From Gymnothorax reevesii (Eukaryota > Chordata > Actinopteri > Anguilliformes > Muraenidae): 64,000 nt of DNA. This document shows positions 46,162 to 56,371 of the stretch, piece after piece. Position numbers and translations under genes: made by a program. The stretch covers positions 32,084,719 to 32,148,718 of the forward strand of contig CM056577.1 of the NCBI GenBank assembly GCA_029721435.1. Reading direction: 5' to 3'. Numbering within the stretch: the stretch's first letter is position 1; every line of letters starts with the position of its first letter. The notes beneath the pieces were generated by a model. The model did not search any database and had not been told where the DNA came from. It saw only the letters and a program-made list of their open reading frames with translations.

Positions 46162-47885
46162 CCAAATACACTGATCAGCCACAACATTAAAATCCCCTGC
46201 CAAATTCAGAGTTGACATTTTACGCCAAAAAAAGACGCCGTCAAAATTGTGTGTAATTGAGTACCCCGACCCTGGGTTGCTCAGCAGAATATTTCCCAGA
46301 GCATCATACAGCCTCCACCAGTTAGTGCTCTTCTTCTCAGAGTGTATCCAGGTGTCATCTCATCCCCAGGCAAATAAGTTGCTCTTCGGTCTAGGTCGGA
46401 CGCTCCCATACCCATTGTTGGCACTTTCAGCAATGGAACAGGTGAGGTTTGAATGGGCACTCCGACTGATCTGCAGCCGCAAAGCGCTACGCGTACCAGG
46501 GTGTGATGTAGGGCAGGGCGATAAATGTATCGCAATAATTTTAAAGGAACAGTCCACCGTATTTTCATAATGAAATATGTTTTTCTTTGAAATGAGACGA
46601 GATGATGCGTACCTCTCCGAGCTTTGAGCGACGGGCTGCCGCTCCTGTTAGCATTTGTAGCTAGACTCATTGTGGTCAACGGTATTTTTCGGGGCTGTAG
46701 TTAGATGCGACCAAAGTCTTCCACGTTTTTCCTGTTTACATAGGTTTATATGACCAGTGACATGAGTTCGGGTTCGAGGACGCAAATCCAAAAGTGGCTT
46801 TTTCTATGCTGTGGGAAGTGCGTACTATAATGACAGACGTAGTAACACCTTCTGCACGCTTCGACAGCGCATTGATACCTTCACTTCTGATTTCTTTTCT
46901 CTCCCACGTCCCTCCCCTACTTCCGTAAATACAACCAACGTGACTGCACTGCACTACTTGGTACACAGTCAGGAAGCCAGAGTTTGCAGAAAATTATAAG
47001 TAAGGGATAATTAACGAGAAGGTGTGCATTCCACGGTTTTAATGCACGACGCGGAGTTCGCGTCGGGTGGTTGCCTCCGCGAAGAGCATTTAAACCGTGG
47101 AATGCTCACCTTCGAGTTGATTATCCCGCTTATACCATGGTCATTTGCCAGCAATATCAAATCGCAGCATTAATCTGAAACGGAGATTATGCATAAACCA
47201 ACATTATGCGCGATTATGCGGACCGTAGCTTACTTGCTACCCACAATTACAATGAACTTATGACGGTTTCCGCAGTCAGGGAGCAGAAGTCAGTCTGCTG
47301 GCATAGCACGTAGCTAGCGAACTGTCAGCAGTCGCTGATACATGAAGTGGACGTGTTAGCTTCATTTGTAACCACACTCAATTACAATCTTTTAATGGAT
47401 AAAGCCTGATTTTTTCGCAGCTATAATATTTACGGTCGTTATCGCTTGAGTACGAGTCAGCGAGGTGAAATCAGTCTGCTGGCATAGCAGGTAGCTAGCG
47501 AACTGTCAGCAGTTGCTGATACATGAAGTGGACACGTTAGCTTCATTTGTAACCGCACACAGTTACCAATGGATAAAGCCTGATTACTTCACTGCTACAA
47601 TATTTACGGTCATTATCGCTTGAGTACCCATTGTTAACCGCCCCGCAGGACGCACTTATATGACGCCGCTAAATTTAGTGGAAATAAATGAGCTGCTAGG
47701 TTTCTGTTGTACCCAGTCAAATATCAGCTCTAACATTGCTATGGTTACAAGTTGGGTAGTGAATGCATTTCGAATGATGAAACGACCGTAGCCGATCTAC
47801 CTGTGCGGTTCCACAGTTTTAATGCATACCTGCCAGCTGCCAGCCAATTAGAAAAAATTAGAAAAAAGTATTCACCCAGACCATG

Positions 47886-47892
47886 GTATAAA
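47886..47892 (+). promoter_or_regulatory. TATA-like box before the 53-residue frame
   Basis: GGTATAAAAG lies about 30 bases upstream of the ATG at 47916, close for a TATA box if transcription starts at or just before the ATG. It is unconfirmed. Confidence 0.35.
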
Positions 47893-47915
47893 AGAAAATA
47901 ATCAAGTGTGCTACT

Positions 47916-48077
47916 ATGGAACATTTTCAAATGGAGGACATAGATGCCGACGACTGGCTTGTGGCGGAGCCAGAGCCATATCTATTTGAACCGGAATATA
48001 CCGAGGAGGAGCTAGCCGAAATGGACCGTGAGAGGGAAGAAGAAACGGACGAAGATGAATCGTATGTGAAGAAGTGA
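47916..48077 (+). CDS. 53-residue acidic peptide in the foldback element; possible P2X7-like-domain leader exon
   Basis: The frame runs from ATGGAACATTTTCAAATG to TGA and encodes an acidic peptide. It has DDWLVAEPEPYLFEPEYTEE (residues 12-31), then ELAEMDREREEE, and ends SYVKK. The pattern PYxFEPxYTxEEL is one I associate with the start of fish proteins that carry a P2X-purinoceptor-7 intracellular-like zinc domain, some of which are transposon-borne. The domain itself is absent, so this is either a first exon whose partner was lost or a truncated remnant. Codons are intact over the whole length, and no such frame exists in the arms. Confidence 0.4.
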   Translation: MEHFQMEDIDADDWLVAEPEPYLFEPEYTEEELAEMDREREEETDEDESYVKK

Positions 48078-48907
48078 AGGTTCGCAAGCTACGTGCTTTG
48101 CCAGCAGACTGATTTCACCTCGCTGACTGCGGAAACCGTCATAAGTTCATTGTAATTGAGGGAAGCAAGTAAGCTACAGTCCGCATAATCGCGCATAATG
48201 TTGGGTTATGCATAATCTCCGTTTCAGATTAATGCTGCGATTTGATATTGCTGGCAAATGACCATGGTATAAGCGGGATAATCAACTCGAAGGTGAGCAT
48301 TCCACGGTTTTAATGCTCTTCGCGGAGGCAACCACCCGACGCAAACTCTGCGTCGTGCATTAAAACCGTGGAATGCACACCTTCTCGTTAATTATCCCTT
48401 ACTTATAATTTTCTGCAAGCTCTGGCTTCCTGACTGTGTACCAAGTAGTGCAGTGCAGTCACGTTGGTTGTATTTACGGAAGTAGGGGGGGTCGTGGGAG
48501 AGAAAAGAAATCAGAAGTGAAGGTATCAATGCACTGTCGAAGCACGCAGAAGGTGTTACTACGTCTGTCATTATAGTACACACTTCCCACAGCATAGAAA
48601 AAGCCACTTTTGGATTTGCGTCCTCGAACCCGAACTCATGTCACTGGTCATATAAACCAATGTAAACAGGAAAAACGTGGAAGACTTTGGTCGCATCTAA
48701 CTACAGCCCCGAAAAATACCGTTGACCACAATGAGTCTAGCTACAAATGCTAACGGGAGTGGCAGCCCGTCTGGCTGACTAGGTGATCGCTCAAAGCTCG
48801 GAGAGGTACGTATCGTCTCGTCTCCTTTCGTAGAAAAACATATTTCATTATGAAAATACGGTGGACTGTTCCTTTAAGCGCAAAAATGGGCCTCGCTGAA
48901 GCAGGCA

Positions 48908-49142
48908 ATACCCCTCAGCCCCGAAGGTCACTGCTGCAAGGTCAAAGGTCAATCTGGGATGAAACCTCAAAAAGGCACACCTACCCCTCATGGGGAGTCC
49001 ACCTATGCAATATGAACTTCCTAACCCAAGTGGTTACAGAGAAATAGCCCGGACAAAATTGGCAGCCGCCCGCCCGCCCACCCGCCGTAGGGACGACAAA
49101 ACCCCTCGTGCCCTTGTCGGGCTGAGGGGTAATAAATCTAAC
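48908..49142. mobile_element. Hairpin-ended element, ATACCCCTCAGCC type
   Basis: ATACCCCTCAGCCC at the start is inverted at the end (GGGCTGAGGGGTAAT), with a subterminal CCCCTCGTGCCC forming the hairpin. The interior has CCGCCCGCCCGCCCACCCGC in place of the GGAC run. Confidence 0.6.
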
Positions 49143-49148
49143 TTCCAC

Positions 49149-50035
49149 TATGGGGCAGACAGGCAAGCCAGCTCTTTACCTTTTCTGTACCTAATGCTGC
49201 ATGGAGCAAACATCTGAGGTCTTCTGAAATGTTTCCGGGAAAAAAAATTGCAATTTGAAGTCTGCTAATTATCAGCACAGTTGGACAACTTCCTTCACCT
49301 TGGCGTAATTAGCTTACCTTACATCAATTCCCGCGTAATTTTCCTAACTTCCAATACGCTTACACAAAATGTTTTCCACCTTCACTGTAAGCTATTTAGA
49401 TGCTCAAAAGTAACCAAAATAAAGAGCTATGAATTACTACATTTCAAATTAGACCTGTTCAATTATTAATTTAGTGCTTTTGTCTACTGCGTGCAATGCA
49501 AAAATAATTTCTCACATTCACGTTTGTTATGCTTCACAAAAGTGTTCATGAAGTGTTTTCCACTTCGCGTATATTTTTTAACGCTTTAAAACCAGGCCAC
49601 CTTAAAATGATTTTATTTCTCAGAAATCTTTTAAATTATACGTAAAAATGCAACAATGAGAGGTGACTTCAGAGATCTATTTATTCAGATAATTGACATT
49701 CTTTCAGTTTAACACCGTAGCCTGGCGAGGTCTGACTGCTTCTCATTAGGCTCTTTCTTCTATATCATTATAGGCCACATCTTGGTTTTGATTAGTCAGT
49801 TGGCTGAATAAATGGCTTGATTGGAAGTTAGGCAAAGTACACAGGAATTGATTTAAGGTAAGCAAAATACGCCAAGGTGAAGGAAGTTGTCCAACTGCGC
49901 TGGTAATTAGCAGACTTCAAATTGCAATTTTTTTTCCCGGAAACATTTCAGAAGACCTCAGATGTTTGCTCCATGCAGCATTAGGTACAGAAAAGGTAAA
50001 GAGCTGGCTTACCTGTCTGCCCCATAGTGGAAGTT
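49149..50035. mobile_element. 887-bp foldback element with ~190-bp arms
   Basis: TAACTTCCACTATGGGGCAG through AATTAGCTTACCTTA on the left is repeated in inverted form on the right, ending CTGCCCCATAGTGGAAGTTA. Arms are about 49149-49335 and 49848-50035. The loop is AT-rich with no coding frame. The superfamily is unknown. Confidence 0.75.
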
Positions 50036-50689
50036 AGTTTTATTGCACTTAAAATGATCGCGATAAATTTATCGCCCAGCTCTAGTGTGATGCACTGCGT
50101 GTCTTGACACATTTTTTATCCTCATCATTAGAATTTTCAGGGCCTAGGGTCACAGTAGCCTTTCTGTCGGTCTGGACCAGACGGGATAGCCTTCATAGCC
50201 CTTGCACATCAATGAGTCCATGAGTTCATGGTTGGTCACCGCTTGAGCCACTGTCAGTATGTACTCACCACTGCTGACTGGGGACATCCCTGAAACCGCG
50301 TTGCTAGTTAGGAGATAATCTGACCCACTTGTCTAGCCATAATGATTTGGTCCTAGTCAAAGTCACTCCAGTCCCATTGCTCCAGAATCCAAATCAACTA
50401 CAAGAACCAACTGTTTGCATACCATCTCAGGTCTGTTTGTAGACCTCGACATGCTGTGATGAGATTATCAATGTTACGCTTAATCTGTGAGTGGATGTAA
50501 TGTCTTGGCTCATCAGAAAAAGTAACCACGCTTCAGGTTTCACAATAAATTCCCATTCATTTTTTGCTAATGCAATATCAGAACATTTCAAAAACTTTTC
50601 CAGGCTCCATTCACAAATACTGAAAAGTCTGAAATTTCAGGACATTACGGACAGTGCCTCAACACTTTAATAATAGAACATAACGTGTT

Positions 50690-50803
50690 GCTGAATGCCC
50701 CTCAGCTTGTGCACATGTATGGGTCACAGAGAGTTACCATACCAAAATTGAGGAAGCTGCCATCAATAGTTACTGAGTACTGGGCCAGACAAGATTTCCA
50801 AAT
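50690..50803. mobile_element. Truncated hairpin-family fragment
   Basis: ATGGGTCACAGAGAGTTACC, then ATACCAAAATTGAGGAAGCT and TAGTTACTGAGTACTG match 52555-52630. The usual GGAC run and hairpin are missing because the hAT at 50804 begins here. Confidence 0.55.
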
Positions 50804-51239
50804 CGGGGCTCAAAATTGCGACTGTTTTGGTCGCATATGCGACCAAAATTAACACTGTGCGACTTTAAAATTATAATAGTGCACCTGTGCGACCACTTTT
50901 CCCCCCAGTTAAATGCCTCTTTTCGGGTACATTTGGTAGTCAGAAAGTATGCCAACAGCTACTGCAGCTTAAGTAGAGATAGGCGTGTGTCTCAGAGCAG
51001 TGCATGAATCATACCGCAGCCGTGCGTACTGGTATAAGAATGGAGCGCACCCAGTGTGTTCCCTTGAGCTGACAGTAACCATTCTGGCCAATCAAAGGGG
51101 AGGTTGATGTCCTAAACCTCAGTACTGATTCTAGAATGGTTAATATTAGCAGTCATTGACTCCATTTCACGGGACTGAGAGTTACCATTGTAGCTATGCA
51201 CAAGATTTGGACGGAAAATGAAATGAAGAGTAATGGAAG

Positions 51240-51540
51240 ACTTTTTTTGTTCCATGAACGTTAAAAAAAAGTCGGTATCAAAAGTTACTGAAATTGAGAA
51301 TCATGACGGTGATTCAGATGAACGGGCGGCGAAATCAGTTGATTATTTTCGCAAAGAGTTGCATCGAAATTTTGAATGGCTGAGGTTATAAGAAGGTGAA
51401 GTGCACCGTGTTAATTGTAAAGATAATTGCCCGAATCTTGCTGACAACAGTGCGTTATCTACTGAGGCCAAACACTTTAAATGTGAAAGTCCTTCCAAAC
51501 TTTGAGAAAGCACCAAACACAGAAAATACTGAAACAAATG
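51240..51540 (+). pseudogene. hAT transposase, N-terminal BED/TTF-type zinc-finger region, broken
   Basis: The plus-strand translation shows KSVTEIENHDGDS-like lead-in, then DYFRKELHRNFEWL, a stop, CKDNCPNLADNSALSTEAKH and FKCESPSKL. The WL...C..C...A..FK.ES...H layout is that of the N-terminal zinc finger of ZNF862/KIAA1586-like hAT transposases. Stops after WLRL and SKL show that it is dead. Confidence 0.6.
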
Positions 51541-51793
51541 TGCGTAAACGAGTAGGTCAGGTGTTCTGTTAATAGTTGCAACTTATCAAAATATGTTGCC
51601 ACGCGGCTCTAAAATCCTTAAAATCTCCGTCTCGGTTTCTTCGTTCACATCTTCAGTATCCTATCTTCAAAAATCCTTTACATACATTTTTTTTTTTTTT
51701 TTAACAGTGCATCTTTAGACCAGTAAACGTTTATACATTTGCAAGTACACGCAATGTTTTCCTGAAAATGCAGAAATTAGATGACAATGGCGT

Positions 51794-52069
51794 GTGGCAT
51801 ACTATATCTTAAGACAAACATATCCATCTCATTATAAAGTCTGCTTATGCTGTAATAAAAAGTTACTGCCGTGGACTGATTCATATTGCAATATTGAGGC
51901 GAAAAAAAGGACTTTACGACTTTACGTCAGATCTGCATTTAACCCGAACACAATTGAAGATTTGATTCGGATCAGTGTGGAGGGTCCTCTGAACATATTT
52001 GATGCCTCACACCCAGTGAGGAGATGGATAGAAGGGCAGAGAGCAAGGAGACCCAATTTTAAATCCTGA
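51794..52069 (+). pseudogene. hAT transposase C-terminal (dimerisation) fragment
   Basis: The end of this frame, LYVRSAFNPNTIEDLIRISV followed by EGPLNIFDASHPVRRW and RARRP, corresponds to the C-terminus of hAT transposases (typically EDLIRISVEGPPxxxFxxxxxVxxWW...RRP). The conserved second Pro of EGPP is lost and the RNase H-like core is absent between this and the N-terminal fragment. Confidence 0.65.
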
Positions 52070-52241
52070 CCTCCCGATATGGCATTAAGCCAATGTTGTG
52101 GGAACCATTGTTAATCAATTAACTCAAGAGTCTCATATTGTTTAATAGTTGTCATTTGTTGGAGACAGTTGTATTGTTAATGTGGAGTGTTATTTTGTAG
52201 TTTTTTTTGAACATTAACAAGAGTTTTGTCACTAAAGTGAC

Positions 52242-52426
52242 TATATCCCCCGCCGTTAGGTCACCAAAACCAACTGGTGTCTGCGCATTTCCAGTAGGAA
52301 GGTCGGTACCAAAAAGAATTGAAATAGGTTGACTCCTTCTTGAGATATCGCGCTGACAATGTTCGGGACGGACGGAGCTGAATACTATATCACCCCTGCT
52401 TCACGCTAAATGCGCAGCAGGGGATA
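52242..52426. mobile_element. Hairpin-ended GGAC-repeat element nested in a hAT
   Basis: TATATCCCCCGCC starts it. GTTCGGGACGGACGGAGCTG precedes the terminal hairpin TATATCACCCCTGC to GCAGCAGGGGATA. Directly after it come an A run and a TA microsatellite. Confidence 0.68.
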
Positions 52427-52427
52427 A

Positions 52428-52435
<8 letters not shown>

Positions 52436-52466
<31 letters not shown>
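52436..52466. repeat. (TA)n microsatellite
   Basis: A pure TA run of about 31 bases between an A run and the right end of the hAT element. Confidence 0.95.
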
Positions 52467-52468
<2 letters not shown>

Positions 52469-52517
52469 TGCTTCTTTGATTATGGTATGTGCGCTCCTAA
52501 ATTTTGGTCAGAGCCCT

Positions 52518-52709
52518 AAGGTCAAAGGTCAAATCCAGCTAAAAACCTGACGATGCACGTCTATGGGTCACAATGAGTTACCATACCAAATTTGGTGAAG
52601 CTCCTAGCATTAGTTGCTGAGTACTGACCCAAACAAAGTCATGGACAGACGACAGACCGACACACAGGTGACGACAATACCCCTCTGGCCAAAATTTGGC
52701 CAAGGGGTA
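52518..52709. mobile_element. Hairpin-ended element, ATACCCCTCTGGCC type
   Basis: TACCATACCAAATTTGGTGA with AGCTCC and ACAGACGACAGACCGACACA leads to the hairpin ATACCCCTCTGGCCAAAA / TTTGGCCAAGGGGTA. The 5' terminus is not clear. Confidence 0.6.
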
Positions 52710-53046
52710 GAAATTACAGACTAGACAGGTCAGTCCCCACAACCAATAAGAGTAGCCCCCCGATTGCCCACATTTATCATTTTCGCTTATTTGACACAAA
52801 ATTGTCTTTTATTTTGTGAATTATGTCCCATGTCAACCAAAAGCAATAGGCGCCATGTCCTAACCACTGCCCATACACACACCAAACATTAAAGAAATGG
52901 CTTTAAATCTGTGGCCTGTAAGGCGACCACAAGGACAGTGATCAGATTAGGCTGATTCACATCACAAAATTTCAGCAGTTTTGACGAAATGCTCATCATC
53001 ATAACAATCCCTTCGCAAAAAAATGTGTTCAAAAATATCTTCATGA

Positions 53047-53534
53047 GAGCTGCTGGATAGCTCACTTGGTTAAGGCACTGCATTGCAGTGCAGAAGTGAC
53101 TATCACGTCGCGGGTTCGAGCCCCAGTCGTACCAAACCGGCAGTGGTCGGCAGCTTTTTCAGAGTAGCGCACAATTGGCCATCGCGCTACAGGGTTTCAA
53201 ATTGGGAGGGGACTGCCGGGAAAGGGAAATGAATAGAAATAGCTTTGTTCGTTGCTCAAGCGCCTCCTGTTGGCCAGACAGGCGCTCGTCAGGAAGATTC
53301 TAAGCCTGGTCATGTTCGGGTATCCTCCGCCCTCTTTCTGAATTTGCGAAGATACAACCAATGAGTGTATAAGAAGCAGTGGCGGACAGGCCCGTGCTTC
53401 AGAGGAGAGCTGTGAACGGTCTTCACTCTCCTGAATTGGCAACAAGGGGTCGCTAACGAGCAAGCCTTGTACATAGTTCACCAATTGGGAATTCCAGATT
53501 CAGGTGGGATTGAAGATGCCAAATTTATATTAAA
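53047..53534 (+). mobile_element. tRNA-derived SINE with a 16-bp target duplication
   Basis: It starts GAGCTGCTGGATAGCTCACT-like. The A box TAGCTCACTTGG lies at 53058-53069 and the B box GGTTCGAGCC at 53113-53122. AAAAATATCTTCATGA flanks it at 53031-53046 and 53535-53550, so this is a retroposed copy with an intact duplication. The 488-bp body matches the minus-strand copy at 27188-27680. The tail is A-rich but short. Confidence 0.9.
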
Positions 53535-53550
53535 AAAAATATCTTCATGA

Positions 53551-56371
53551 TATTTCATAAATCCCAACTCACTGGCCTGTGAACTTCCGAATTAGGCTGA
53601 AAAATGATGTTCCTTATTTGCATACCAACCAATCAGCCTCTGGGGAGCGCATGCATGCACTTGGGACTCAGGAGGCTTTCTGGTCCAGTCGATCATCTTC
53701 GGTCGTGACGGCGAGACTGCCATGTGAGCCATTCGGAGCCATCGCGTAATACGCGTATTACATTACGTTGTTCTTTGGATATTGCCACCTAGTTGGCTAG
53801 TAAGCCAACTACATTAACAAAGGTAAATCTTTGTAAATGCTCACCATTTCGAGGGGATATACGTTTCTTGCAACGTTAGTAACTTTGCCAGCTGTCATAG
53901 GCATGAAGTTATGAGGTTTCGCAGCAGATTTGTGCGACTCAACTGAACTTACGCATTTTTGGAACGTTACCTAGTTTGCTGGCGAGTTCAAAAACAATTG
54001 CTTGGGTACTGCTAGCTGGCTGGTGAATCTACGGTGGTAATTATGCCTATTGAATACATTTTTTACAGCTCTGATTTGTCACTTTCAACGCCATCGCATG
54101 CAGAGGATCTCTTTCTTCATCGATGACCCGCCTATTTCACCTAAAGAGCGAACAAACAGTTTGGGTCTGAGACATGTTGGATGATTGCCAGTTTTTGCTG
54201 CATTATCTTGTTATGCGTGTCATCGCGTATTACGTTACTCTTCAGATTATAAAGCTATCCCTCTTCCTCCCTAGCTGACGCTAGTTAAGGGGAATCTTTG
54301 TAATCATTGTTATACTAAATCAATGTGATAGGTTTGAGCTCTAATAAAAAGAATTCCGTATCAGGCCTCCACCTTTTTTCGGCTTTAACTCTAAATCGCC
54401 TTGACTGGATGACGCTTTAGGTTTTTAGACACCCGAATGTTCCCCAGCCACCCAAACATCACGGTAAGCCAATCAAAGTCATCAAAACTTGTCCCATTGC
54501 CATGTGGTTTAGGAAATCTTAAGTTCCCCGACGGCCTCTCTCGAAACTTGCTCAATGATCTCTGATCATTCAAATGCATGATGTTGAGATGACAAAATGT
54601 GACTGAGTTGGAGTGCGCCTGTGTGATGGATTTTAATGGGAATGGATCCTCTCACATCTCTGATCAGGTGTAAAACAATATTATGCTACAGTAAGACAGT
54701 GTAGTGCCGGTTACAAGTAGTTCACAGAAATTTCATTGGGAAACGGAAGTGTGCTGCATTAAATTATGATTGTTCAGGGTAAAATTGATGCCTATTGGAA
54801 AAAATGTGTTTTGCTTTCAGAGTGGAGTTGCATTTCTCGTCATTGTAATTTGTCGTTAGGAAAGAATTTTTAAAAAAGCCCTTTTGTCATTTAAAATCTG
54901 ATACTGTTTTCTCATTTTTGCTAATAATTTTTCAGCTATGCAAAAAAAATTGCTAATCAATTGAAATAATGATTAGCAAAAATGCTAATCAATTTTTTTT
55001 CCTTAATCTGATCACGGAAGGAAATCTCTCCGGTGGCGGTGGCAGCAGACACATGACAAGGCCAGATCAGCAGCCCCAACTTCTGCCAGGGGCTGAACAA
55101 TACAATATAATTGAGGATAACGGCAATAGCACATGCACGACAGGTACACATGCCCAGACTGCAAGGCCATTGATTCAATCACTGACTCTTCTACCGAGTC
55201 AGACAAATTACGTTATTCAAACAGTCTTTTTTTTGTTGGCATCAATTAGGAACTAGACAAAATGGCAGAAGGAATGACTGAGTCACAGACACCGGCTGCC
55301 GTCGAACATGAGAAGAAACATAGAATCCTTCCAAGCACAGAAGGAAACCGCTGGCGTTTTCCAAAAGCAGAAAAAAGATGCGGTCTGTTGCGTTCATCTG
55401 AGGAGCTATGATCATATGCTGCACTAAATACACTTCCAACTTAAATTGCATTCATGCTCTTAGTCTGCCCACAGCAAATTTTTTTAACTCTACACAAATT
55501 AAATGTACTAAATTAGAACGTCTAATTCTTAGTATTGCATAAATCCAGAAGCTTTAGTTTGCAGTGATGCTGGTGCACAATCATAACTAGACAAGTGCCT
55601 TTCCCAGATATGACTGAATAACCCCCCATATTCGGTATTGTAGTGGACTGAAGTTGTTGTAGTTCTTGTTGTCCATCGTCTCTGCGATGACCACGATTCC
55701 AGCACATCAATCCACATCAGCATCTGTGAAAGCGTTTGCTGTCTCGATCTTTACAAACATACTCGATCGCAGACAATAGACACAAAAGGACCGTCCAGTG
55801 GGGCCTGCAGTTTATGCTGGCATTGCAGGTCGTAACAAGCAAGCCTCCTCATTGCGGTGTGAAAGCAGCTTTAACCCAATTAATGCAAATGTTTTGTCGT
55901 CGACACAAATGCGCTCGTAATTTTGTAAGTATTGTAATTACCCCAAGTTTTGCCCAACAGAAAAAATTCCAACTCTTCCTCAAAGCTGAGAAGTTGTGCT
56001 TCAGCCCACATACAGGGCACTACGGTAAACAGGGCAGCATCATGCTCTCCCAGGATTTTCACCTTAGGCTTTAAAGGGTTAAGTAGTGCATGAGCCTTGT
56101 AGTGCTCTCTTTGACTGCCTTGAGTTTGTCTGCCATTACCAAGTTTGGAACAGAGAACCTGACTGGGCATACAATAGTTGGGCATACAGATTAGATGACC
56201 TGGCCAGCAAAGTAATTGAGTGTTTATGATCTTTGAGTCGATACAGGTAGCGTTTGCTCGAGTTACGAAATCTACTTCTGGTATGTGATCTTGCCAGTAG
56301 ATGCAGAGTCAGACTTCAGGCAGTCATTTTAGCTCATTACAACAGTGCTACTGAACTCCAAGTCCAATGTA
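53551..56371. other. wac intron with a dispersed repeat; possible transposon leader
   Basis: 53600-54300 has CpG-containing sequence and exon-like signals (AAAG|GTAAAT near 53819; TTTTACAG near 54070) on the plus strand, but the following frame is short. 54690-55015 is the dispersed repeat described separately. Nothing else is supported. Confidence 0.35.
54690..55015 (+). repeat. Dispersed repeat, uninterrupted copy
   Basis: This copy contains both segments that are split at 26330-26195 and 23835-23640. Landmarks are CGGAAGTGTGCTGCATTAAA, TTTTGCTTTCAGAGTGGAGT, GGAAAGAATTTTT, TTGCTAATAATTTTTCAG and CCTTAATCTGATCACGG. Its class is unknown. Confidence 0.6.

Larger units (their letters stand above)
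46545..48873. mobile_element. 2.3-kb foldback element flanked by TTAA
   Basis: The left arm (46545 to about 47325) and right arm (about 48081 to 48873) are inverted copies of about 780 bp, beginning AGGAACAGTCCACCGTATTT. TTAA at 46541-46544 and 48874-48877 is the target duplication, as in the piggyBac and Kolobok superfamilies. Each arm contains a smaller hairpin (ATTCCACGGTTTTAATGC with GCATTTAAACCGTGGAAT). The centre holds a tandem duplication of about 200 bp (CAGTCTGCTGGCATAGCA at 47293 and 47470) and a short gene at 47916-48077. Kolobok is favoured by the encoded peptide, but this is inference. Confidence 0.82.
46509..50084. mobile_element. hAT element with 8-bp target duplication GTGTGATG, holding three further elements
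   Basis: The left end TAGGGCAGGGCGATAAATGT and right end ATAAATTTATCGCCCAGCTC, then TA, are inverted. GTGTGATG flanks both sides exactly (46501-46508 and 50085-50092). Of its 3576 bp nearly all is later insertion: a TTAA foldback (46545-48873), a hairpin element (48908-49142) and another foldback (49149-50035). The original element was probably a MITE of about 120 bp. Confidence 0.88.
46167..50517 (-). pseudogene. Decayed Tc1-like element split by a 3.6-kb hAT insertion
   Basis: The left end TACACTGATCAGCCACAACA matches the terminus of a common fish Tc1 family. From 46287 to 46508 the minus strand reads as degraded transposase (for example CCCAGAGCATCATACAGCCT and CCCATTGTTGGCACTTTCAG on the plus strand). 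Coding similarity resumes at 50085 (GTGTGATGCACTGCGTGTC) and continues to about 50390. The right end is near 50517 (ATGTCTTGGCTCATCAG). About half of the usual 1.5-kb element remains and the frame is broken in many places. Confidence 0.7.
50804..52517 (+). mobile_element. Decayed hAT element with transposase fragments
   Basis: The left end CGGGGCTCAAAATT and right end AAATTTTGGTCAGAGCCCT are imperfect inverted repeats. A palindromic TTTTGGTCGCATATGCGACC AAAA segment lies just inside the left end. Two coding fragments (51240-51540 and 51794-52069) identify the superfamily. A hairpin element is nested near its right end (52242-52426). No 8-bp duplication can be recognised. Confidence 0.65.

Noticed and set aside
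53047..53130. A functional tRNA gene
   Set aside because: A and B boxes are present but it is the head of a 488-bp SINE with a target duplication, and no clean cloverleaf could be drawn.
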